Translations under genes and position numbers: made by a program
Source of the DNA: a bacterium
Lineage (GTDB): Bacteria > Verrucomicrobiota > Verrucomicrobiia > Limisphaerales > J093
Assembly: GCA_021780105.1 (NCBI GenBank)
Contig: JAJXZJ010000069.1
Location: 1-64,000 of the forward strand
Reading direction: 5' to 3'
DNA: 64,000 nucleotides
Shown here: one piece after another, positions 1 to 8,639 of the stretch
Position numbering within the stretch: position 1 is the first letter of the stretch
Layout: every line of letters begins with the position of its first letter
The notes under the pieces: model-generated
Database searches by the model: none
Seen by the model: only the letters and a program-made list of their open reading frames with translations
What the model was told of the DNA's origin: nothing

Positions 1-102
1 AAAGCGCCTCGGTTTTCCGTTGGGCAGCTCATTTTCACGTTGAAACATGTCGGTGACATCAAAACCAACAACTCAAACAGCCTTTTTCAGAGGTCTCATA
101 AC

Positions 103-351
103 ATGAAGAAACTCGTTCTCCTGCTGGCGCTGGGCGCCTTCTTCCTGGCGACGAATCTCCCGGCGACGGCCGCCGCGACGGATACCACGGCCAAAACGAC
201 GGCCGTTCATAAGACGGCCAAGCGCGGCAAGGCGACCAGGAAGTCAAAAAAGCACGCCAAGACATCAGGCAGGAAGCACGGCAAAAAGGTCGCGAAGAAA
301 ACGACGAAAAAGACCGCGAAGAAACCCGTGAACAAGACGGCAAAGGGCTGA
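103..351 (+). CDS. Secreted Lys/Thr/Ala-rich basic peptide
   Basis: An 82-residue protein. Residues 1-25 form a signal peptide (KK, then a hydrophobic LVLLLALGAFF core, then an Ala-rich cleavage region). The rest is almost only Lys, Thr, Ala, Gly, Arg and His, with KKTTKKTAKK-like runs resembling histone H1 tails. An upstream in-frame ATG at 40 exists, but the ATG at 103 follows AGAGG by about 10 bases and begins the signal peptide, so it is preferred. The predicted product is exported and strongly basic. A polyanion-binding role (wall polymer or extracellular DNA) is only a guess from composition. No family is recognised. Confidence 0.65.
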   Translation: MKKLVLLLALGAFFLATNLPATAAATDTTAKTTAVHKTAKRGKATRKSKKHAKTSGRKHGKKVAKKTTKKTAKKPVNKTAKG

Positions 352-436
352 CCGCCAGGCCGGGCGGCCAGATCCCACGGCCGTTCAAGTCTCCGACCGG
401 GGCGGCTTTGGAATTGTGCGGAGGGACGCCGCCAGC

Positions 437-442
437 TAGGCT
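437..442 (+). promoter_or_regulatory. TAGGCT -10 box 5 bases before a start codon
   Basis: The TANNNT hexamer ends 5 bases before the ATG at 448. A transcript started from it would be leaderless or nearly so. The same arrangement recurs in front of several other genes here. No clear -35 was identified. Confidence 0.4.
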
Positions 443-447
443 GCGGG

Positions 448-2238
448 ATGCGTTGCGCGTCACAACTTTCCCGGTTTTCCCTTTCAGCCATGCTGCTAAC
501 CGCCTCCGTCGTCCGGGCCGCGTCCCCCGTCCAGGAACGCGCCGATCACTTCCTCGGTCTGGTCAACGCCGGTTTTCAGGCGTTGTATCGCGTCCAAAGC
601 GAGGCGCAGTGGCAGGCGTCCACCAACGTGACGCCGGCACATGACGCCGCCGCCGAAACCGCCGGCAAGGCCTTCGCCGCCTTCAACGGCAACCCGACCG
701 TCATCCACGAGGCGCAGGATCTGCTCACGCATCGCGGCGAGCTGACCCCGCTGACGGTGCGCGAGCTGGAGCGCGTCCTGCTCAACGCCGCCGAGGGGCC
801 GATGACCAATCCGCAGTTGGTCGCGGATCGCGTCGCCGCCGAGACGCAGCAGGCGTCCACGCTGAATTCCTTCGTCTTCATGTTAAACGGGAAGCCGATC
901 ACGGCGAACGAAATTGACGACCAGCTTGCCACCAACCGCAACCTCGCTGAGCGGCGCGCCGTTTGGGAGGCTTCCAAGGAATCCGGCCCGGCGCTCAAAC
1001 CGGGGCTGGTGAAGTTGCAGCGGCTGCGCAACGGCGTGGCGCGCGAACTCGGCTACCACGATTACTTTGCGTTGCAGGTTGCCAGCTACGGCATGACCCC
1101 CGACGAAATGGTCGCGTTGCAGGATCGTTTCATGCACGACCTCCGGCCGCTCTACCTCCAGCTTCACACCTGGGTGAAATACGAGCTGGCCAGGCGTTAC
1201 GGCCAACCGGTGCCAAAGCTCATTCCGGCGCACTGGCTGGACAACCGCTGGGCGCAGGAGTGGCCCGGCCTCGTGGCGGCGGCCTCGCTCGATCCGTATT
1301 TCAAAGGCCGCTCGGCCGAGTGGATCGTCAAAACCGCCGAGGCGTTCTGGAGCGGACTGGGTTTCCCGAAGTTGCCGGCGTCGTTTTGGGAGAAGTCCGA
1401 CCTCTATCCCGTCAAACCCGGCGGACACCGGCTGAAGAACACCCACGCGTCCTGCTGGCACGTGGACCTGGACAAGGACGTGCGGTCGCTCATGAGCGTG
1501 GAACCGAACCCGGAATGGTTCTTCACGGCGCACCACGAGCTGGGGCACGGCTACTACTTCATCAGCTACACCCGGCCGGAGGTGCCGCCGCTGCTGCGGC
1601 TCGGCGCCAACCCAGCCTTCCACGAAGGCATGGGCGAACTGGCGTCGCTGGCCGCCGGCCAGGAGCCGTATTTGCGGGCAATCCACCTGCTGCCGCCGGA
1701 TTTCAAATACGACGAAACCGCCTTCCTCCTGAACGACGCGCTGAACCCGACCGTGCCGTTCATTTTCTGGGCCTCCGGCACCATGACGCATTGGGAGGCG
1801 GACGTGTATGCGCATGATTTGCCGCCGGACCAGTGGAACGCCCGCTGGTGGCAGTATGTCCGGGAATTCCAGGGTGTGGAGCCGCCCGGCCCGCGCGGCG
1901 AGGAGTTTTGCGACGCCGCGACGAAAACGCACATCAACGACACGCCGTGCTACTACTACTCCTACGCCATCGCCACGGTGCTGAAATTCCAGCTCAACGA
2001 ATACATCGCGCGGAACATCCTTCACCAACCGCCGCAGCGCTGCAATTATGCCGGCAACCGCCAGGTGGGCGACTTCCTCCGCGGCATCATGGCAAAGGGC
2101 GCCACCGAGGACTGGCGCATGGTGCTGCGTGATGCCACCGGCGAAGCTCTCTCGACCCGCGCGATGATGGATTATTTCCAGCCGTTGATGGCCTGGCTGG
2201 AAAAGCAAAACCAAGGCCGGCCGATCGGCTGGGAATGA
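448..2238 (+). CDS. M2-family peptidyl-dipeptidase (ACE-like), secreted
   Basis: A 596-residue zinc metallopeptidase of the angiotensin-converting-enzyme family, which removes C-terminal dipeptides. Residues 1-26 look like a signal peptide ending VRAAS, so it probably acts in the periplasm or outside. The zinc site HELGH is at 363-367. The third ligand is probably Glu393 in GANPAFHEGMGE, matching the GANPGFHE block of ACE with a two-residue longer spacer. The region around DTPCYYYSYAIATVLKFQ is also typical of the family, and the length is that of one M2 catalytic domain. It stands alone between the basic peptide and the DUF1800 gene. The substrate is unknown; nutrient peptide breakdown is the likeliest role. 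Confidence 0.93.
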   Translation: MRCASQLSRFSLSAMLLTASVVRAASPVQERADHFLGLVNAGFQALYRVQSEAQWQASTNVTPAHDAAAETAGKAFAAFNGNPTVIHEAQDLLTHRGELTPLTVRELERVLLNAAEGPMTNPQLVADRVAAETQQASTLNSFVFMLNGKPITANEIDDQLATNRNLAERRAVWEASKESGPALKPGLVKLQRLRNGVARELGYHDYFALQVASYGMTPDEMVALQDRFMHDLRPLYLQLHTWVKYELARRYGQPVPKLIPAHWLDNRWAQEWPGLVAAASLDPYFKGRSAEWIVKTAEAFWSGLGFPKLPASFWEKSDLYPVKPGGHRLKNTHASCWHVDLDKDVRSLMSVEPNPEWFFTAHHELGHGYYFISYTRPEVPPLLRLGANPAFHEGMGELASLAAGQEPYLRAIHLLPPDFKYDETAFLLNDALNPTVPFIFWASGTMTHWEADVYAHDLPPDQWNARWWQYVREFQGVEPPGPRGEEFCDAATKTHINDTPCYYYSYAIATVLKFQLNEYIARNILHQPPQRCNYAGNRQVGDFLRGIMAKGATEDWRMVLRDATGEALSTRAMMDYFQPLMAWLEKQNQGRPIGWE

Positions 2239-2301
2239 CGCCGGCGGGCACATCGCCCACAAGTTCAATATAGCTGAAACCTTCCATTAGCCAGATTCGT
2301 C

Positions 2302-2307
2302 TAGGCT
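2302..2307 (+). promoter_or_regulatory. TAGGCT -10 box 6 bases before DUF1800 start
   Basis: Identical in sequence to the box before the M2 peptidase. It ends 6 bases before the ATG at 2314, and no Shine-Dalgarno is visible, which fits a leaderless transcript. Confidence 0.45.
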
Positions 2308-2313
2308 TCGTGT

Positions 2314-3780
2314 ATGTTGGTGACGCTGGCTGACCATCGCTGGAACCACGCGACGGCCGCGCATCTGTTGAACCGCGCAGGCTTCGGCGGCACGCCGTGG
2401 GAGGTGGAGGAACTGGTCCGCCTGGGACCGGAAAAGGCGGTGACGCGCCTGCTGGAGTTCGACCGCGTGCCTGATCCCCTGCCCGCTCCGGAATGGGCGC
2501 GGCCGGACCCGACCCGCGCCGAGCGGATGCAGGCGCTCCGCAACGCCGCGCCGCTGGCACGCCGGGAGCTGTTGCGCGAAGCGCAACGAACGCAGCAGGC
2601 GCACCTGCTGGAGCTGAGGTATTGGTGGCTGCGGCGCATGGCGTCCGGCATCCGGCCGTTGCAGGAAAAACTGACGTTGTTCTGGCACGGCCACTTCGCG
2701 ACAAGTTTTTCCAAGGTGCGCAGCGCCTATCTGATGTGGCGGCAAAACGACCTGTTCCGCCGCCACGCCACCGGCAACTGGCGGACGCTGTTGCAGGAGG
2801 TCACCAAGGATCCCGCCATGCTGATCTGGCTCGACCAGGCGCGCAGCAACCGGCGGCACCCGAACGAAAACTACGCCCGCGAGCTGATGGAACTCTTCAC
2901 CCTCGGCGAGGGGCATTATTCGGAAAAGGACGTGACCGAGGCGGCGCGGGCGCTGACCGGCATTGCCTACGACAGCGTGCGGCAGGAATTCGTTTACCGG
3001 CCGGCCCAGCACGACAACGCCGATAAGACCTTTCTTGGCAAGACGGGGCCGCTCATCGCGAAGGACGTGATTGATCAAATCCTCGCCCAGCCGCAGGCGG
3101 CGCGATTTCTCGTGACCAAACTGTGGACGTTTTTCGCCAACGAGGAACCCGGCGAGGAAGTCATCAGCGCGCTCGCGCAGCAATTGCGACAATCGGGCTA
3201 CGAGTTGAAGCCGGTCCTCCAGACGCTGTTTCAAAGCGAGGCGTTTTACAGCGACGCCGTGATGCGGCAGGAAGTCAAAAGTCCGGTGGAGTTTCTCGTC
3301 ATGGCCGTGCGCCAGTTGGAACGGGAACTGCCGCCGCCGTTCGTGGCAACGGCGGTGCTGCGCCTGCTCGGACAGGATCTCTTCGCCCCGCCCAACGTCA
3401 AAGGCTGGGACGGCGGCATCGCGTGGATCACCACCAACACGCTCATCCAGCGACACAACTTCGCGGCGTTGCTCGTGTTCGGGCAGCCGTTCGCGCGCCC
3501 CCAGTTGCAGACGCGACGCCCCGGCCCGCCGGCCACGGAATCCCGCTTTGCCGGCCGGATGCTGCCGGCGGACCTCCACCCACTGTTTACCCCTGCCGAA
3601 CTGGGCGACCGCGACCAACTGTTCGCCGCCTTGGAACGGCGCTTCCTGGCCACCTCGTTGTCACCGCACGCCGCGGAGACGCTGCGTGCTTTACTGACCA
3701 CCGCGCAGCCATTGGACGAACACGCGGTGCGCCAGGCCATCCGCCTCACGCTTTGCACGCCGGATTACCAACTCACCTAG
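2314..3780 (+). CDS. DUF1800 family protein
   Basis: A 488-residue protein of the DUF1800 family, whose biochemical function is unknown. The diagnostic block is around 190-225: NENYARELMELFTLGEGHYS followed by DVTEAARALTG. FWHGHFATS at about residue 130 is also typical. No obvious signal peptide is present. In planctomycetes and verrucomicrobia these genes almost always precede a DUF1501 gene, as here with an 8-base gap, so the pair is one transcription unit and probably one pathway. The start follows a TAGGCT box by 6 bases. Confidence 0.92.
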   Translation: MLVTLADHRWNHATAAHLLNRAGFGGTPWEVEELVRLGPEKAVTRLLEFDRVPDPLPAPEWARPDPTRAERMQALRNAAPLARRELLREAQRTQQAHLLELRYWWLRRMASGIRPLQEKLTLFWHGHFATSFSKVRSAYLMWRQNDLFRRHATGNWRTLLQEVTKDPAMLIWLDQARSNRRHPNENYARELMELFTLGEGHYSEKDVTEAARALTGIAYDSVRQEFVYRPAQHDNADKTFLGKTGPLIAKDVIDQILAQPQAARFLVTKLWTFFANEEPGEEVISALAQQLRQSGYELKPVLQTLFQSEAFYSDAVMRQEVKSPVEFLVMAVRQLERELPPPFVATAVLRLLGQDLFAPPNVKGWDGGIAWITTNTLIQRHNFAALLVFGQPFARPQLQTRRPGPPATESRFAGRMLPADLHPLFTPAELGDRDQLFAALERRFLATSLSPHAAETLRALLTTAQPLDEHAVRQAIRLTLCTPDYQLT

Positions 3781-3787
3781 CCACGCC

Positions 3788-5137
3788 ATGAACATGGATT
3801 TCAGATTGAGGACGCGCCGCGAATTCCTGCGCGCCACCGTTCTGGGCGGCGCGCTGACCGGCACCGTGCCGGCGTTCCTGGCCCGGACGTTCGACACGCT
3901 GCACGCCGCGGACGCCAACACCGCCACGCAGACGGCCACGGGCAAGGATTCGCCGGTCCTCGTCGTGGTTCAGCTTGCCGGCGGCAACGACGGCCTGAAC
4001 ACGGTCGTGCCGCTGGCCAACGACGACTACCTACGCGCCCGGCCGGCGCTGCACATTGCTGCGAGTGCCGCCCTGCGCCTGAACGACAACTTCGGGCTGC
4101 ATCCGGCGATGACCGGTTTCAAGGCGATCTTCGACGCCGGTCAGCTCGCGGTGGTCCACGGTGCCGGCTACCCGAATCCGAACCGCTCGCACTTCCGCTC
4201 GACGGAAATCTGGCAGACGGCCAGCGACGCGACGCAGGTTGAAAAGCGCGGCTGGATTGGCCGTTATTTTGACCACGCCTGCGCCGGCGCGGATCCGACC
4301 GTGGGCGTCAGCCTCGGCCCCCAACTGCCGCAGGCCTTCGCCAGCCGGCATTTGAAAGGCGTCAGTCTCGTCAACCCGGAGCGCTTCCGCGTGCTCAACA
4401 CCGAGCGCGGCCGGCCCGGCGACAACGTGAACGGCGACGAGTTCTACCGCCAGTTGGTCGAGGCCGACGGCGCCGCGCCGGGCGCGATGGGAACCATCGA
4501 GAACACGGGCGACAGCATTGGCGCCGTGGCAGGCAAGGTGGAGGTTCAAGGTTCGCTGCTGGATTACATCGAACGCGTGGCGCTGGACGCAGAGGTCAGT
4601 TCCGAACAAATCCGGGCGGTCAGCGCCCGCGGACACAACGAGGCACCCTACCCCGCCGGCGCGCTGGCCAACGGCCTCAAGCTCGTCGCGCGGCTGATCG
4701 CCGGCGGCATGACGACGCGCGTCTATTACGTTTCCCAGGGCGGCTACGACACACACACCGGCCAGCTCAACACGCACCAACGGCTTCTGGGCGAACTCGC
4801 CGGTGCCGTGTCCGCCTTTGCCGCCGACCTCAAGGCGCAGGGAAATCTCGATCGCGTGCTGTTGATGACCTTCAGCGAGTTCGGCCGGCGGCTGGCGGAA
4901 AATGCCAGCGGCGGCACGGACCACGGCGCCGCGGCGCCGCTCTTCCTCGTGGGCGGCCGCGTCAAAGCCGGTTTGCTTGGCCGGTTTCCCAGCCTCGCCG
5001 CGGGCGATCTGTTCAACGGCGACCCGCGGTTCACCGTGGACTTCCGCTCCGTTTATGCCGCGGTGTTGGAGCGATGGTTGAAAACGCCGAGCGCGCCGAT
5101 TCTGGGCCGTCAGTTCGACCAGATGGCAATCGTCTAG
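3788..5137 (+). CDS. DUF1501 family protein with Tat signal
   Basis: A 449-residue DUF1501 protein, a family with an alkaline-phosphatase/sulfatase-like fold and unproven activity. The N-terminus has a twin-arginine motif (TRREFLRAT) followed by a hydrophobic stretch GGALTGTVPAFLA, so it is probably exported folded. QLAGGNDGLNTVVP at about 60 and HGAGYPNPNRSHFRSTEIWQ near 120 are characteristic. It is the second gene of the DUF1800-DUF1501 unit. The last 150 bases have a degenerate duplicate at 8640-8789, so a second copy once existed or was partly transferred nearby. Confidence 0.93.
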   Translation: MNMDFRLRTRREFLRATVLGGALTGTVPAFLARTFDTLHAADANTATQTATGKDSPVLVVVQLAGGNDGLNTVVPLANDDYLRARPALHIAASAALRLNDNFGLHPAMTGFKAIFDAGQLAVVHGAGYPNPNRSHFRSTEIWQTASDATQVEKRGWIGRYFDHACAGADPTVGVSLGPQLPQAFASRHLKGVSLVNPERFRVLNTERGRPGDNVNGDEFYRQLVEADGAAPGAMGTIENTGDSIGAVAGKVEVQGSLLDYIERVALDAEVSSEQIRAVSARGHNEAPYPAGALANGLKLVARLIAGGMTTRVYYVSQGGYDTHTGQLNTHQRLLGELAGAVSAFAADLKAQGNLDRVLLMTFSEFGRRLAENASGGTDHGAAAPLFLVGGRVKAGLLGRFPSLAAGDLFNGDPRFTVDFRSVYAAVLERWLKTPSAPILGRQFDQMAIV

Positions 5138-5302
5138 CAGAGGAATCAGTGTCCGCCACCTGGCAGGCCAACCAGTCCGTGGCACTGCAAGCCTTGTCCC
5201 GGGTGCAGTGGAATCGTTGGCGGCCCAAGCCGTCCCGAAGGATGGCTGCGCGCCGCCCTATGTTGCAGTAGCAAGAACTGACCTCCTTTCTTTTCCGCGC
5301 GG

Positions 5303-5325
5303 TGCCGAAATGACTTTTAGCACAT
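5303..5325 (+). promoter_or_regulatory. Candidate operator, copy 1 of a 23-base repeat
   Basis: An imperfect palindrome TGCCGAAAtgacTTTTAGCA (5303-5322), followed by CAT, lies 20 bases upstream of the TAAGAT box of the histidine kinase gene. A copy with 21 of 23 bases identical is at 7349-7371, 21 bases upstream of a TACGTT box. The arms match at 6 of 8 positions around a 4-base centre. The conserved sequence, symmetry and spacing suggest a site for a dimeric regulator, possibly the NarL-type regulator encoded between the two copies. Confidence 0.5.
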
Positions 5326-5345
5326 GCGTTCCGAGACGAAGTCGC

Positions 5346-5351
5346 TAAGAT
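5346..5351 (+). promoter_or_regulatory. TAAGAT -10 box 6 bases before kinase GTG start
   Basis: The box ends 6 bases before the GTG at 5358. It supports that GTG over the overlapping out-of-frame ATG at 5356 and over a later in-frame GTG at 5391. Confidence 0.45.
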
Positions 5352-5357
5352 CTTCAT

Positions 5358-6683
5358 GTGGCTGAAATCCTGAAATCGCGAGGCTTTCCTGTGGCAAACC
5401 AAGGTTTCTTCTCGACCGTATGGCCGGCCAGCACCCCGGAGGATTCCGATTCCCTGCGCCGCCGGAAGCTGGCCGTGCGCGCCGGTCATCTCGCGATGAC
5501 GGTGATGATCGTGGTCTCGGTCGGCAGCGCCGTTGCCGCCGATCCCGCCAACTTCGACGCCGCCAACCTGCTTCTGCTGAGCGTGTGCGGTGTTGGATAC
5601 GCACTCTGGAACCTGATCGGCACGCGGGGCCTCGTCGCCTTGGTGCTTTGGGAAGGGAGCGCGCCGCCACCGGTCGAGGGTCGCGAGCCGCGCGGTGGCG
5701 TTTGGCTTTATTTCAGTGTGCAGATCGCGTTGGCGGGGCTCGTGTATTGGCTCAGCGATCATGGCCACATCCCCAATCTCGTCTGGCTCGTGCTGCTCCC
5801 GCCGGTGGCCTACGCGGCCTTCTTGCTGGAATGGCGAGGCGTTGCTTTCGTTTCCCTCTTGATGATCGGCTTCCTGGCCTTGAATGCGTACCGCTGGCAA
5901 GGATTGCCCTACGCCACCTTTGCCAGCGTGGCTTTCTCGTTCGCCGTTTTGTTCACGCTCGTGTTCAGCCTGTTGGCGGTGCATTCCGAGCGGTCGCGCA
6001 ACCAGGTCCAACAGCTTGCCAGCGAATTGGAGGCCGCCAATCAACGATTGCGGGAATATGCCGTGGCGGCAGAAGAACTGGCGGTGACGCGCGAGCGCAA
6101 CCGCATCGCGCGCGAGATCCACGACAGCCTCGGCCACTATCTGACCGTGGTGAACATGCAGATCGAGGCCGCGCGGGTTCTGGAGTTGAGCGAGCCAAAC
6201 CGGTCTCGAGACGCATTGGCCAAGGCGCAAGCGTTCACGCAAGAAGGCCTGCAAGACATTCGGAGGTCGTTGGCCGCGTTGCGGGCGTCGCCACTCGACA
6301 ACAAGCCGCTCGCCGACGCCTTGCGGGAGCTGGTTTCGGCGGACCAGGGAGCTGGATTACCGACGGCGTTTGAATTGCAGGGCACGCCGCGACGGCTGGC
6401 ATCGCCGGCGGAGCTTTCACTGTTTCGGGCGGTGCAGGAAGGTTTGACCAATGCCCGGAAGCACGCGCGCGCAGAGCACGTGCAAGTGACGCTGGCTTTT
6501 CGCGAGGGCGGCAAAACCGCCGTCACGGTGCAAGACGACGGCATCGGCGCAGCGCCTGCGAATGCAAACGGTGGCTTTGGCCTGCTGGGCTTGCGCGAAC
6601 GGGCCCAATTGCTGGGCGGCACCGTCCAGGTGGAAACCCAGGCCAACGCCGGCTTCAGGTTGAAGATGGAGGTGCCCGGATGA
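5358..6683 (+). CDS. NarL-type sensor histidine kinase
   Basis: A 441-residue membrane kinase. Residues about 35-215 hold five or six hydrophobic segments and no evident extracellular sensor domain. A short coiled linker leads to the HisKA_3 dimerisation domain, with the phospho-acceptor His255 in RNRIAREIHDSLGHYL. The HATPase_c domain has an N box (LTNARKHA), a G1 box (DDGIGA) and a G2 box (GGFGLLGLRERAQLLGG). It overlaps the regulator gene by 4 bases (ATGA), so the two are translationally coupled partners. The start is GTG. A palindromic repeat upstream suggests regulation, perhaps autoregulation. The signal is unknown. Confidence 0.92.
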   Translation: MAEILKSRGFPVANQGFFSTVWPASTPEDSDSLRRRKLAVRAGHLAMTVMIVVSVGSAVAADPANFDAANLLLLSVCGVGYALWNLIGTRGLVALVLWEGSAPPPVEGREPRGGVWLYFSVQIALAGLVYWLSDHGHIPNLVWLVLLPPVAYAAFLLEWRGVAFVSLLMIGFLALNAYRWQGLPYATFASVAFSFAVLFTLVFSLLAVHSERSRNQVQQLASELEAANQRLREYAVAAEELAVTRERNRIAREIHDSLGHYLTVVNMQIEAARVLELSEPNRSRDALAKAQAFTQEGLQDIRRSLAALRASPLDNKPLADALRELVSADQGAGLPTAFELQGTPRRLASPAELSLFRAVQEGLTNARKHARAEHVQVTLAFREGGKTAVTVQDDGIGAAPANANGGFGLLGLRERAQLLGGTVQVETQANAGFRLKMEVPG

Positions 6684-7336
6684 GCACCATCCGCCTTCTG
6701 CTCGCAGATGATCAACGGCTGTTCCGCGAAGGCCTGCGCGCCGTGCTTTCCGTGCAGCCAGATTTCGAGATTGTCGGCGAAGCCGGCGACGGGTTCGAGG
6801 CGATGGCGCGGGCGGAGGAACTCAAACCCGAAGTGATCTTGATGGATTTGCGGATGCCTCGTCTGGGCGGCGTCGAGGCGACTCGCCGCCTTCGCGCCGC
6901 GTTGCCGGCTTCGCAGGTGATCGTGCTGACCACGTTCGACGATGATGAGGACGTGTTTGACGCCTTGCGCGCGGGCGCCGCCGGTTACTTGCTGAAAGAC
7001 GTCTCGCCGGAGAAGCTGGCGGATGCCATCCGAGCCGCCGCGCGGGGGGAATCATTTCTACAGCCGTCCATTGCCGCCAAGGTGGTTGCCGAATTCAATC
7101 GCCTATCGCAACCGCGTCCAACTCACTCTCTGCCGACGCTTCGCGAACCGCTTTCGGAACGCGAATGTCAGGTTCTGCGTCAACTCGCCGAGGGCAGGAG
7201 TAACAAGGAAATCGCCAGTGTCTTGCAGCTCGCCGAAGGCACCGTGAAGAACCATCTCAGCAATATCTTTGGCAAGCTCGGTGTTCTGGACCGCACGCAA
7301 GCCGCCCTCCGGGCGCGCGAACTCCGTCTGCTCTGA
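6680..7336 (+). CDS. NarL/FixJ-type response regulator
   Basis: A 218-residue DNA-binding regulator. The receiver domain covers residues 4-120, with acidic residues D10 and D11, phospho-acceptor Asp56 in VILMDLRMP, a conserved Thr in VLTTFDDD and Lys in GYLLKDVSPEK. The C-terminal LuxR-type helix-turn-helix covers about 150-210 (LSERECQVLRQLAEGRSNKE, then EGTVKNHLSNIFGKL). It is the partner of the kinase that it overlaps by 4 bases. Likely targets are promoters bearing the palindrome found upstream of this operon and again just after it. Confidence 0.94.
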   Translation: MSTIRLLLADDQRLFREGLRAVLSVQPDFEIVGEAGDGFEAMARAEELKPEVILMDLRMPRLGGVEATRRLRAALPASQVIVLTTFDDDEDVFDALRAGAAGYLLKDVSPEKLADAIRAAARGESFLQPSIAAKVVAEFNRLSQPRPTHSLPTLREPLSERECQVLRQLAEGRSNKEIASVLQLAEGTVKNHLSNIFGKLGVLDRTQAALRARELRLL

Positions 7337-7348
7337 CTAATTGCCCAT

Positions 7349-7371
7349 TGCCGAAGTGACTTTTGGCACAT
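7349..7371 (+). promoter_or_regulatory. Candidate operator, copy 2 of a 23-base repeat
   Basis: TGCCGAAGtgacTTTTGGCA (7349-7368) plus CAT. It differs from the 5303 copy at two positions only, both A to G. It starts 13 bases after the response regulator stop and lies 21 bases upstream of TACGTT (7393-7398), a candidate -10 for the next gene. Shared sequence and shared spacing argue for common control of the two promoters. Confidence 0.5.
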
Positions 7372-7427
7372 TCCCTCGTCCGCTGGCTGTGCTACGTTCA
7401 TTAGGAGAACGCGGCTGCTGGGCTTTC

Positions 7428-7964
7428 ATGAAAACGAAGACGAAACGTGCGTGGGGACGAATCATTGGCATTTCTTTGTTGGCTTTGGCGCTCGTGGTCA
7501 TTGTCGGTGGGCTGTCGCTGCGCCGGAGATTGCCCCGGGAATTGATGCAGGACATCCGCGCCGGAATCGCGGCCCGGAACATCCAGGACCCGGACGCACG
7601 GCTCAACAAGTATCTCGAACTTCGGTATGGAACGCAGAGTGACCCTGCCAACCGGCGAAAGGTGTTCCTGGATTTCTTCAACCTGGAACACATCAAAGCC
7701 ATGCAAATGATGGTGAAACACTCCCCGCCGGATCAACAGCAAGCGAACGTTCTGGCCATGTCGCGATGGGTCGAGTCATTCCGCGACTCGCTCCAACCAG
7801 AGGATTGCGCCGCCTTGAGCGCCCAACTGCAATCCGATGCGGGTCGGGCCATGCTGAGCCGGGCCACGGCCCAGTACAATTGCCAGGACGTGTACTATCG
7901 GGGCCTCACCGCACCCGTCATTTCGCAACTCCTTACCACCATCGCGGGATTGCAATCACACTGA
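7428..7964 (+). CDS. Single-pass membrane protein, unknown
   Basis: A 178-residue protein. A basic N-terminus (MKTKTKRAWGR) is followed by one transmembrane helix at about 12-30 and a soluble domain rich in Gln, Arg and Leu; the domain begins with LPRELMQDIRAGI. No family was recognised. The ATG at 7428 is chosen because it starts the positively charged lead into the helix. An AGGAGA at 7403 is 20 bases upstream, too far for a usual ribosome site, and longer in-frame versions starting at TTG cannot be excluded. The gene directly follows the response regulator and has the same palindromic repeat upstream, so it may be a target or accessory component of that system. Confidence 0.6.
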   Translation: MKTKTKRAWGRIIGISLLALALVVIVGGLSLRRRLPRELMQDIRAGIAARNIQDPDARLNKYLELRYGTQSDPANRRKVFLDFFNLEHIKAMQMMVKHSPPDQQQANVLAMSRWVESFRDSLQPEDCAALSAQLQSDAGRAMLSRATAQYNCQDVYYRGLTAPVISQLLTTIAGLQSH

Positions 7965-7976
7965 TCGGGAACGCCT

Positions 7977-8558
7977 ATGCCAACGTTTCTTCCACCTCTC
8001 GATCGAACGAATAACCGGGACGGATTCACGCTGATCGAGTTGCTGGTGGTCATCGCCATCATCGGGATCTTGTCTGGTCTGCTACTGCCCGGCCTGGCCC
8101 GGGGCAAGGCGGCGGCGCAGTCCGTTGCCTGCCTCAGCAACCTGCACCAGATCGGCCTCGCCCTCGCCGTGTACGTGCAGGAAAACGAAGACCGGCTGCC
8201 GGTGTGCGCCGGCTATTTGCCCAGTCAGATGCCCAATGTGCCGCCCATCACCACCACGCTGTTTCCCGCCGCAAAGACCAACCAGGTGTTCCGATGCCCG
8301 GCGGACCGGAAGATTTTCCCGGAGGAACAGACCAGTTACGAGTGGAACTTCTGGCTGAACGGCGCGCCGTACTCGGCCCCGCAATGGGCCAACATCTTCA
8401 CGAACGAGGCACGGGTGATCGTGGACTCGTTGTTCGGCGGCCGCGAGGAGACCCCGATCCTGGGCGACGCGGAGGCCTATCACGGCGCCCAGGGCACACG
8501 ACTGGGGAAAAACGCGCTGTATTTTGACGGTCGGGCGCAACCAGCGCGTATGCCTTGA
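7977..8558 (+). CDS. Pseudopilin-like protein, H-x9-DG type
   Basis: A 193-residue protein with a prepilin N-terminal methylation motif: a 16-residue leader ending DG, then [20 protein letters not shown], with the conserved Glu at position 5 of the mature protein. It continues as the hydrophobic stem [13 protein letters not shown] and the [13 protein letters not shown] block typical of the verrucomicrobial/planctomycete pseudopilin family. The C-terminus has the [18 protein letters not shown] segment corresponding to the H-x9-DG signature, but the protein stops soon after, where other family members usually continue with a short beta strand. The stop lies in a stretch of rearranged sequence, so the natural end may have been lost. 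It probably assembles in or near a type II secretion or type IV pilus-like system. Confidence 0.85.
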   Translation: MPTFLPPLDRTNNRDGFTLIELLVVIAIIGILSGLLLPGLARGKAAAQSVACLSNLHQIGLALAVYVQENEDRLPVCAGYLPSQMPNVPPITTTLFPAAKTNQVFRCPADRKIFPEEQTSYEWNFWLNGAPYSAPQWANIFTNEARVIVDSLFGGREETPILGDAEAYHGAQGTRLGKNALYFDGRAQPARMP

Positions 8559-8634
8559 GGAAGTTCTTCGAAGCGGCTCCGTTGTGAAGATAACACGAGA
8601 CGGTCGAGAGCTGGCGGCAGTTCTTGTCATCGGA
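8551..8634 (+). pseudogene. Phd/YefM-like antitoxin fragment
   Basis: In the frame starting at 8551, translation gives [20 protein letters not shown] followed by LAAVLVI. This matches the central part of Phd/YefM-type antitoxins (vKITRrGrpvA-V pattern). It has no proper N-terminus and runs into the DUF1501 fragment in another frame. The stretch is noticeably more AT-rich than its neighbours. It is a relic at best. Confidence 0.4.
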
Positions 8635-8639
8635 CAGAT

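Noticed and set aside
883-2268. 461-codon open frame on the minus strand
   Set aside because: It is the antisense shadow of the M2 peptidase gene. High GC keeps the opposite frame open; no motif or start signal.
5303-5330. Sigma-54 promoter in the palindromic repeat
   Set aside because: The second copy has TGGCAC but no GC doublet 12 bases further on, and the first copy lacks GG altogether.
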